NCBI GenBank assembly: GCA_035293045.1
Contig: DATDOY010000166.1
Coordinates: 1-5,040 of the forward strand
From: DATDOY01 sp035293045
Lineage (GTDB): Bacteria; Actinomycetota; Acidimicrobiia; IMCC26256; JACPCJ01
Length of the DNA: 5,040 nt
Reading direction: 5' to 3'
This document shows, in pieces, positions 1 through 5,040 of the stretch (its first letter is position 1; each line of letters begins with the position of its first letter). A program made the translations under genes and the position numbers. The notes under the pieces were generated by a model. The model made no database searches and had not been told where the DNA came from. It was given only the letters and a program-made list of their open reading frames with translations.

Positions 1-85
1 GAACTCGCCGAAGAGCATCGAGCAGCGCATTCGAGAGAATCGTCGAGATGCTCCTCTGGTCTCGCGCGTTGGCTCGACCGTTCCG
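1..85. other. Downstream flank with a weak nested inverted repeat; no supported gene
   Basis: This is the stretch after the pseudoprotease stop codon. Arms GAGCATC (13-19) and GATGCTC (47-53) can pair. Between them ATTC-GAGA-GAAT (29-40) forms a 4-bp stem closed, on the plus strand, by a GNRA-type loop. This may be a weak terminator, but there is no T-run. An AGAGGAG word on the minus strand (57-51) looks like a ribosome site, yet the first ATG after it (30-28) is 20 nt away, so a following gene cannot be called. Several frames are open to the left edge. Confidence 0.25.
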
Positions 86-3000
86 CTACAGGTCCACCAA
101 CGCGGACACGAATGCGCGGTCGTTGTCGAAGGGCACGTACGGACTCACTGGCACCGGACCCGCCGTGTGGGGCAGGAGCGCGCTCTCGCGCCCAGGTTCG
201 TTGTCCGCGATCCGAAACTGCAGCGCTCCGGGGTGTTGCGCGAGCACGGCCTCGGGTACGAGGAGTTGCTCCCAGAACCGGCCGTTCACCCGGAACCGGT
301 TGGGGACGACGAGGGTGGCCTTGACGCCGGGGACGTCGGGTCCCGCGAACACCAGCGTGTGGGTGAAGTCCTGTACGCCGCGCTTGGGGTCGAAGAACCC
401 GCCGCCGTGATCGCGAACCGTGCCCATCACCGATGCGTTGGTGGCGACGTCGGAGACGTCGAAGGTGGCGGCATCATCGCCCGGCGAGTGAACGATCACG
501 ACCCAGTCCTCGCACACGTCCGCAACGCCTCGTGACGATGACGTGCGGCGACATCCGGCGTCGTCCATCTGCCGGCGCGAATAGTTGGAGTCGACATCGA
601 ACGTGTGGCCGCGTCGCTCGTCGGGGAAGCTCGTCGGAGGCCACAGGGCATTTGTCCACGTGCTGAGGGAGAACGACAGGTCGGCAACGCTCGCCGACGA
701 CAGCGCCGTGTTTCCGGGTGGCACGAACGCCAAATAGAGCGTCCCCTCCGGCGCTCCTCGGGGCAGGAAGGCAAACTCGAAATTCGCCCGGCCCTCTGCC
801 CGCCCCCCGAGGACCAGCCCGTCGAGCCCCAGGGCGTCGTCGGCTGGCGGAGCGGGCGTGCGGACGGTGCCGGTGGGCTCGATGACGCCCCAGGCGATCG
901 TGTCGCCGACGACGACGGCGACGATGAGGACCGCCCAGTCGATTTCGTAGGAGAAGTTGAGCGACATGTGGGCGCTGTAGTTCGGCGTCGTGAGCGCGAA
1001 GGGGTAACGCGCGACCCCCACGCCGCTCGACGCAGCGACTCCTCCGCTCGGTCCCAACGCGCCGGGGAGCACGGATGCCGTGAAGCCGTCCGCCTCTTCC
1101 GCGGTCTCGGCCACATTCCAGACATCCTCAACGGGGACGGCCGCCTCGAGGTCGGCGCGGGAAATCGACACTCCCGCGTCGACACCGACGAATTCGAGGT
1201 CCTCGAAGTCGACCAGATCGACGTAGCGAGACGCCACGGCCGGCCCGGGCATCTTCTTGAGGAAGTCGAACGCCAATCGAAGCCGCGTCGGGCCAACCGT
1301 CACCAGCCAGGTGCCGGTCGTCTTGTCGAACTCGACGTTGTCTGCCCCGAATCGGTCCGCGAGGAACTGGCTCGTGCACGGGCGCGACGATCCGGTCGCC
1401 TCGATGGGGTCCGACACCTGCTCCGAACAGACAGGGGAGAGCACCAGGGCGTCGAACGCCTGATAGCCGACGGGGTGGCCGATCTCGGCGTCCTGGCGCA
1501 CGGCGGCTCCGGTGGTGGGGTGGGCGACGGTTTGGGTGACCGGAGTCGCATAATCGGAGAACTGCCGCACGCGGTAGTAGCCCGGCGGGATGTTGGGGAG
1601 ATCGGCGTAGCCGTCGCTGCCCGTCACACTCGAGAACAGGGTGGTGTCGAGGGGATTGACCGGGAGCAGCATGAGGGGGTGGTGGAGGAGCGAATCACCG
1701 ACGGGGAGGCCCGGGAGGAGGGTGAAGGTGAGGTCCTCCGCCGGCTGGTCGTGGATGTAGAAGCCGAAGGCGCGAAGGCGTGTGCCCTCCACCAGACAGG
1801 TGGGAACCTGCTCGAGGCCCAGGGGAATGCCGTGCGCGTCAACCCCCGGTTCGACGGCGGCGTCACTGCCTGGCACTGACAGCTCTGCGTATCCGCAGTA
1901 GAGGCCGCCCTCGTACTGGTGATCGCCGGTCGGAGCGGTGAGTTCGATCCCCTCGTTGGTGACCCGCGCCGAAACCGGAGGCGTGGCGGAGCCAGGGGGG
2001 CCGAGGTTGCGGGCCACGGATCCCCCGTCGGGACCCACCCCGAGGAAGCCGGTCACCGTGACGGTGGCGCCCGTCACGGCCTCTCCGCGTACGGGCACGA
2101 CGGTTGTCCACGTTCCCCCCACCGGCTCGGCGCCGAGGTCGCCGTGAGCGAGGGCGAGCGATCGAGAGGCGGCGAAGTCCGCATCCGGCGTTCGCCTCAG
2201 GACCCCCGCCCCCTGACGCCAGACCGGCACGCCGTCGAGGGGAACCGACGCCGCCGTCAGTGCTCCGCGTTGCGTGGGGACATCGCGTATCCCGGCCGCG
2301 GCGAGGGACGCGGTGGCCACCGCTACGACGGCGGCCGACGTCATGGTCGAGTCGACGCGCGCCCGCGCATCGGTGGCCGGCTGCGGGGCGTCCCACTCGA
2401 TGGGAAGGGACGGGTCGAGCAGGCCCCGAGCGGAGAGGAAGGGCACGGCCGCCGCCCGAGCGGGCAGAGCGCCGGCGATGCCGGTGGGAGCAATCAGGTC
2501 GGGCTTAACGCCCCCGGTCATCGAAGGCCCCGAAGCGCTGCTTGCCGAAACCTCTGACCCGTCGAACCCTCCGACCGTGATGACGTCCCCCAGGTTGGCG
2601 AGGCCGAGGATGGTCTGGGGGTGCGGACCGAAATTTCCGGCCGGTGCGACGAGGGCGACCCCGGAGTCGGTGATCGCCTTGATCGACGACCGGGCGCGGG
2701 TCCAGTGCTCGACGTTGGTGGCGAACCAGTCGAGGAGCGTGCGATCCATGCTCGACGCTCCCGGGGCCATCGCGCGTCGGAGACCCCCGCTGAGGGGGAG
2801 CCCGAACGCCGGCCCAACGGGGCCTTCGCTCGGGTGGCGGGCGATGAGATCGCCGAGATGCTCCCAGACGCCGGCGGCCATGGCCGCGGAGACGGGGTCA
2901 ACGAAATCGGACGGGGGTATGGCGTAGAGCACGGCGTCGAACTCGTCGGCGTGGGTTGCCAGCCAGTCCAGCGCCATGCCGTGCCACGTGGAGTCGAGTC

Positions 3001-3430
3001 GCCCGGCCGGGTAGACACCGATGGATGTGACGCGGGCCGTCGGGGCCAGTTGGAGGACGATCGAGGTGGCGTAGGTGCCGTACCCAATTGGATCGCCGGC
3101 GTTCCCGAGCAGCGTGACTTGTTCGGACCGGGGTGCCGGGAGCACACCCGCGTCGACACCCGACGAGACGATCGCGATGCGAAGGCCTGCGCCCGCGGGT
3201 CGAAGTGCTGCGAGGCCACCGGCGACGGGGGGCGCGGCGACGAGGGTTGCCGCGGGGTCGACGTCGAGGCCGGCGGTGAGGCCGTCGAGCACGGGTGTCT
3301 CGGACGGCGCGGGGATGGCGGGTTCGTCGGCGGCGAGGGTGGGCGTGGAGACCACTGGCGCGGAGGCGGTGACCAGGATGACCAGGACCACGCTCAAGCG
3401 AATTCGGCGCGCGCCACCACCGGCACCCAT
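86..3430 (-). CDS. Secreted subtilisin-like (peptidase S8) pseudoprotease with large beta-rich C-terminal region
   Basis: The product is 1114 residues counted from the ATG at 3430. I chose this start because GGAG lies 8 nt before it; a TTG nine codons upstream (3457) has no ribosome site. Residues 1-34 form a signal peptide: basic n-region, hydrophobic core 12-27, and probable cleavage after Ala33 or Ala34. Residues about 76-420 follow the S8 fold: IAIVSSGVD (85-93), GYGTYATS (116-123), APAGNFG (262-268), ITVGGFDG (284-291), KPDLIAPTG (309-317), DSTMTSAA (360-367) and a final GAG segment (407-409). Compared with the family, the catalytic Asp is Ser89, the His is Tyr117 and the Ser is Thr362; only oxyanion Asn266 remains, so proteolysis is unlikely. 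Residues about 438-521 look like an Fn3-type sandwich and 546-636 like a Cna_B/SpaA domain (GSDGYADLPNIPPGYY, 604-619). The rest is unassigned. Six cysteines (512, 545, 668, 685, 960, 973) suit disulfides outside the cell. There is no C-terminal anchor or LPXTG motif. It lies 240 bp downstream of a toroid gene on the same strand. The fold assignment is firm; the biological role is unknown. Confidence 0.9.
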   Translation of the reverse strand: MGAGGGARRIRLSVVLVILVTASAPVVSTPTLAADEPAIPAPSETPVLDGLTAGLDVDPAATLVAAPPVAGGLAALRPAGAGLRIAIVSSGVDAGVLPAPRSEQVTLLGNAGDPIGYGTYATSIVLQLAPTARVTSIGVYPAGRLDSTWHGMALDWLATHADEFDAVLYAIPPSDFVDPVSAAMAAGVWEHLGDLIARHPSEGPVGPAFGLPLSGGLRRAMAPGASSMDRTLLDWFATNVEHWTRARSSIKAITDSGVALVAPAGNFGPHPQTILGLANLGDVITVGGFDGSEVSASSASGPSMTGGVKPDLIAPTGIAGALPARAAAVPFLSARGLLDPSLPIEWDAPQPATDARARVDSTMTSAAVVAVATASLAAAGIRDVPTQRGALTAASVPLDGVPVWRQGAGVLRRTPDADFAASRSLALAHGDLGAEPVGGTWTTVVPVRGEAVTGATVTVTGFLGVGPDGGSVARNLGPPGSATPPVSARVTNEGIELTAPTGDHQYEGGLYCGYAELSVPGSDAAVEPGVDAHGIPLGLEQVPTCLVEGTRLRAFGFYIHDQPAEDLTFTLLPGLPVGDSLLHHPLMLLPVNPLDTTLFSSVTGSDGYADLPNIPPGYYRVRQFSDYATPVTQTVAHPTTGAAVRQDAEIGHPVGYQAFDALVLSPVCSEQVSDPIEATGSSRPCTSQFLADRFGADNVEFDKTTGTWLVTVGPTRLRLAFDFLKKMPGPAVASRYVDLVDFEDLEFVGVDAGVSISRADLEAAVPVEDVWNVAETAEEADGFTASVLPGALGPSGGVAASSGVGVARYPFALTTPNYSAHMSLNFSYEIDWAVLIVAVVVGDTIAWGVIEPTGTVRTPAPPADDALGLDGLVLGGRAEGRANFEFAFLPRGAPEGTLYLAFVPPGNTALSSASVADLSFSLSTWTNALWPPTSFPDERRGHTFDVDSNYSRRQMDDAGCRRTSSSRGVADVCEDWVVIVHSPGDDAATFDVSDVATNASVMGTVRDHGGGFFDPKRGVQDFTHTLVFAGPDVPGVKATLVVPNRFRVNGRFWEQLLVPEAVLAQHPGALQFRIADNEPGRESALLPHTAGPVPVSPYVPFDNDRAFVSALVDL

Positions 3431-3438
3431 CGGCTCGA

Positions 3439-3442
3439 CTCC
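3439..3442 (-). promoter_or_regulatory. Ribosome binding site deciding the start of the pseudoprotease gene
   Basis: On the minus strand GGAG is followed by 8 nt and then ATG (3430-3428). The alternative in-frame TTG at 3457 has no purine-rich site before it. Starting at the ATG also gives a compact signal peptide, with only the short stretch MGAGGGARRIR before the hydrophobic core. Confidence 0.7.
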
Positions 3443-3493
3443 GATCTGCGGAGCCAATCGAACGGATGCCGTGCGGGCCCCGCGTCATGTGCT

Positions 3494-3550
3494 GCCGGGG
3501 CGTTCCTGATGCGTGGAACCGCAGAGCGATCCCGTGAGGAACGCCCCGGC
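3494..3550 (-). repeat. Perfect 14-bp inverted repeat: candidate terminator or leader hairpin
   Basis: The arms GCCGGGGCGTTCCT (3494-3507) and AGGAACGCCCCGGC (3537-3550) are exact reverse complements around a 29-nt loop. On the minus strand the hairpin begins 120 nt after the toroid gene's stop codon and ends 63 nt before the pseudoprotease ATG. No T-run follows it, which is common for terminators in high-GC actinobacteria but leaves the role open. The loop holds a second copy of the GTTCC core on the minus strand, so the distal GGAAC can also pair locally in a 5-bp stem (3502-3506 with 3515-3519). The two pairings exclude each other. It is either a terminator between the genes or a structured 5' leader. 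Confidence 0.6.
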
Positions 3551-3554
3551 GTTC

Positions 3555-3566
3555 GTCAAAGTTGAC
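3555..3566. promoter_or_regulatory. GTCAA-N2-TTGAC palindrome, possible operator
   Basis: This is a 12-bp palindrome with two perfect 5-bp arms and a 2-bp spacer, one of the less GC-rich spots in the intergenic gap. On the minus strand a weak -10-like TACCGT (3570-3565) overlaps its upstream edge by two bases, but I see no matching -35 box at the usual distance. A regulator site near a transcription start is possible. No known regulator's consensus was recognised. Confidence 0.25.
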
Positions 3567-3578
3567 GGTACGGACGCG

Positions 3579-3620
3579 CGCGATCGCGACCGTCCCCCGA
3601 TCGGGTGATCGAACGCGATC
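3579..3620. repeat. Cluster of three GATC-centred palindromes
   Basis: Three short palindromes follow one another: CGCGATCGCG (3579-3588), CCCGATCGGG (3596-3605), and GATCG-aacg-CGATC (3607-3620). Four GATC tetramers fall within 39 bp. The cluster starts 50 nt downstream of the toroid gene's stop codon on the minus strand. It could be part of that gene's 3' end structure or a protein-binding site. CGATCG-type words are frequent in GC-rich actinobacterial DNA, so chance is a real alternative. Confidence 0.3.
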
Positions 3621-3670
3621 GACGCCTTTGAGCCCGCCGACGAACCGCCGCGCGCCCGACCCCGCCCCGC

Positions 3671-5040
3671 CTACGGGTCGTCGAGCTTCGAACCCGGCGA
3701 GCCGAACGAGATGAGGCCCAGGGCAGTTCGCTTCCATCGCCGTCGCCAGCGCCAGGCCGAAATCACGGTCACGGAGCTGAGAAGACCCAGCGAGAACTCG
3801 GCGAGGATGGCGGCCCGCCTTCGCGTACCTTGCGAATCTCCGTCAAGCCGAGCCGTGACGCGAGGATCACCGGTTCCCGACGCCGCGGTTTTCCCATCGG
3901 CCGAGCCCTCGCCAGAGGCGACGGTTGTTGTGGCGGTGGTTGAGGCCCGGCTGTGGGCGACTCGTGTCGTCGTCGTCGATCCCGATGGTGACCCGTTGGT
4001 GACGTCGGGGGGCGTTCCGGTGTCGGTTGAGCTTGCATCGGCGGGCGTGTTGTCATTGCGACCAGAGGCGGTTGGTGGTTGCGTCGTTGCCGATGATGGC
4101 CGCGGGTGCTCAGATGACGCGTTCGGCTCATCGCTATGGCGGGAAACCGCGGCGATCGCGTATGACCACCCAGCCAGTCCCGGAATCGCCTGTTTCGTGG
4201 CAGAGATGTTCGCTCCCGACGAAACTGGCCTGAGCTTGAAGCCTCCGGATTCGAGTTGGAAAGCTCGCAGCGCGCGTGACGGGTCGTTGGCGCCCTGCGC
4301 CCATGGAGCACTCCCAGGGTTTTCACCGAGCGCGACGATGGCTGCCATCGCGAGGCCGCACGAGTTCGGGTTGTCTTGGGGGTTGGCCTGGTCGTACCCC
4401 CAGCACCCAGAGTCGTTCTGGGTGTCAAGGAGCCATTGGCGGGCGTCACGCACTTCCTGACCGGCGGTCCCCGTCGTCGCCGCGAGCACCGATACGACGA
4501 GCGCCGTGGTGTCGGTGTCGGCGATGTTGCACGGGGTTTGGTGCGACCATCCGCCGCCGTCGCACTGGTTCAACTCGAGTCGAGTTACGACGAGTTCCGG
4601 GAGGGAATCGCCCGATGCAAGCACGCCGAGCATCGCTTGGGCGTCGGCGTAAAGGCTCGGGCTCATCCCGCCGTCGCCCGCGCCTCCGTAGCTCGCAGTC
4701 GCCGGGTTGTAGAAGGACTCCAGGTGTTTCACGAAATCGAAGCCGGCGAAGGTGCGTGGGTTCTCTCCGGCCGAAACCAGACCCGAGACAATGCGACCCG
4801 TGCGCGGCCCGCTGCCGCCCGGGCCTTGCGCAAACCCTTGGGCCGATTTCTTGAGGTACTCGATCGCCCGGGCGACGGCGGACACTTGATCGCCGCCGGC
4901 GACAAGTGCCGTGACCGCCTCCGCCACCTCATCGGGCCGTTTCGATTCGGCCGGCACGGCACCGTCGTCTCCCTGTGTCGACGCGAGATACGTTGCCCCC
5001 CGGCGGGCGGAATCGGCACTGGCTTGATCGGGAAAGCAGC
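3671..5040 (-). CDS. Membrane-anchored alpha/alpha-toroid protein (prenyltransferase/squalene-oxidase-type repeats), 5' end outside window
   Basis: The frame is open to the right edge, with 455 residues visible (residue 1 is the Cys at 5036-5038). A GTG at 4957 is not the start, because the 27 codons before it form the first half of repeat 1 (ATYLASTQGDDGA). About six repeats span residues 8-299: roughly 8-52, 54-99, 101-145, 148-192, 194-250 and 251-299. They carry Q/G/W-type turns such as NQCDGGGW, DTQNDSGCWGY and FQLESGGF. The last ends in ISATKQAIPGLAG, like the closing repeat of transcobalamin-type toroids. Cys pairs 159/170 and 212/227 lie in loops of repeats 4 and 5 and could form disulfides. 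A Ser/Thr/Pro-rich stalk follows (300-408), then one transmembrane helix (409-429, with a single Glu near its start) and a basic RWRRRWKR tail (430-437). This gives an outside toroid and an inside tail, and implies a signal peptide beyond the edge. The ADTDTTA segment (173-179) resembles a cyclase DXDD motif but lacks the last Asp, and one barrel is too small for a terpene cyclase, so a ligand-binding role is more likely. Such toroids often occur in actinobacterial surface and uptake loci; no transporter gene is visible here. Confidence 0.88.
   Translation of the reverse strand, partial: CFPDQASADSARRGATYLASTQGDDGAVPAESKRPDEVAEAVTALVAGGDQVSAVARAIEYLKKSAQGFAQGPGGSGPRTGRIVSGLVSAGENPRTFAGFDFVKHLESFYNPATASYGGAGDGGMSPSLYADAQAMLGVLASGDSLPELVVTRLELNQCDGGGWSHQTPCNIADTDTTALVVSVLAATTGTAGQEVRDARQWLLDTQNDSGCWGYDQANPQDNPNSCGLAMAAIVALGENPGSAPWAQGANDPSRALRAFQLESGGFKLRPVSSGANISATKQAIPGLAGWSYAIAAVSRHSDEPNASSEHPRPSSATTQPPTASGRNDNTPADASSTDTGTPPDVTNGSPSGSTTTTRVAHSRASTTATTTVASGEGSADGKTAASGTGDPRVTARLDGDSQGTRRRAAILAEFSLGLLSSVTVISAWRWRRRWKRTALGLISFGSPGSKLDDP

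Noticed and set aside
48..410. Plus-strand open frame near the left edge, open upstream
   Set aside because: It lies mostly antisense to the end of the pseudoprotease gene and is composed of Arg/Ser/Thr/Pro-rich sequence with no recognisable motif. No ribosome site could be assessed at the edge.
500..600. Suspected frameshift near residues 950-975 of the pseudoprotease (Arg/Ser-rich stretch)
   Set aside because: Codon use in the frame stays GC-rich at third positions. The sequence continues smoothly into DWVVIVHSPG, and the two cysteines there fit a disulfide loop.
1642..1738. Purine-rich strip on the plus strand
   Set aside because: It is the complement of ordinary Leu/Pro/Val/Ser codons in the coding frame and has no repeat unit.
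605..1879. Plus-strand open frame of 424 codons
   Set aside because: It is antisense to the pseudoprotease gene. Its translation is low-complexity Arg/Glu/Gly-rich with no recognisable domain, as expected for the opposite frame of a GC-rich gene.
3428..3457. Upstream TTG at 3457 as the start of the pseudoprotease gene
   Set aside because: It has no ribosome site and adds a non-signal-like extension before the basic n-region. The ATG at 3430 has GGAG at 8 nt.
2621..3565. Plus-strand open frame of 314 codons
   Set aside because: It is antisense to the S8 domain and rich in Gly, Arg and Asp with no motifs. The minus-strand frame has clear family motifs throughout.
3900..4010. Triplet-like repeats (CGTCGT and ACAACC types)
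   Set aside because: They encode runs of Thr in the low-complexity stalk of the toroid protein; this is normal for such linkers and not a separate repeat element.
3711..4460. Plus-strand open frame of 249 codons over the toroid gene
   Set aside because: It overlaps the well-supported toroid, stalk and membrane helix on the other strand and shows no domain of its own.
3671..4957. GTG at 4957 as the start of the toroid gene
   Set aside because: The codons before it continue an evident toroid repeat with no stop up to the window edge, and starting there would leave an exported protein without a signal peptide.
4142..5040. Terpene cyclase or prenyltransferase enzyme
   Set aside because: Only one barrel is visible, the DXDD-like site is DTDT, and a stalk plus a membrane helix follows. 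This fits a surface binding protein better.

Overview
The window is a GC-rich stretch (C/G strongly preferred at third codon positions) that looks like the chromosome of a high-GC actinobacterium. A lineage such as Acidimicrobiia is possible, but this rests only on base composition and on the kind of surface proteins encoded, so the taxon is an inference. No RNA gene, transposase, CRISPR array or phage gene is visible.

Two genes lie head-to-tail on the minus strand and fill almost the whole window. The upstream one (3671 to the right edge, 5' end missing) encodes an exported, membrane-anchored protein. It has an N-terminal alpha/alpha toroid of about six squalene-cyclase/prenyltransferase/transcobalamin-type repeats, a roughly 110-residue Ser/Thr/Pro-rich stalk, one C-terminal transmembrane helix and a very basic cytoplasmic tail. 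The downstream one (86-3430) encodes a secreted protein of 1114 residues. It has a signal peptide, a subtilisin-like (peptidase S8) domain and nearly 700 residues of mostly beta-rich C-terminal region with six cysteines.

The main observation is that the subtilisin-like domain appears catalytically dead. The fold motifs are easy to recognise (strand before the Asp site, GxGT site, PAGN oxyanion site, KPD.xAP segment, Ser-site helix, final GAG segment). However, the catalytic Asp is Ser89, the catalytic His is Tyr117 and the catalytic Ser is Thr362, while the oxyanion Asn266 is kept. The reading frame is intact over more than 3.3 kb, so this looks like a maintained pseudoprotease rather than a decaying gene. 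With its toroid neighbour it could form a cell-surface binding or scaffold pair; that functional link is inference.

The 240-bp gap between the genes (3431-3670) holds a perfect 14-bp inverted repeat (3494-3550), a GTCAA-N2-TTGAC palindrome (3555-3566) and a run of three GATC-centred palindromes (3579-3620). The hairpin sits only 63 nt before the chosen ATG of the pseudoprotease gene, so it is either a terminator between the genes or a structured leader. The first 85 bases, downstream of the pseudoprotease gene, contain a weak nested inverted repeat and no gene that can be supported.
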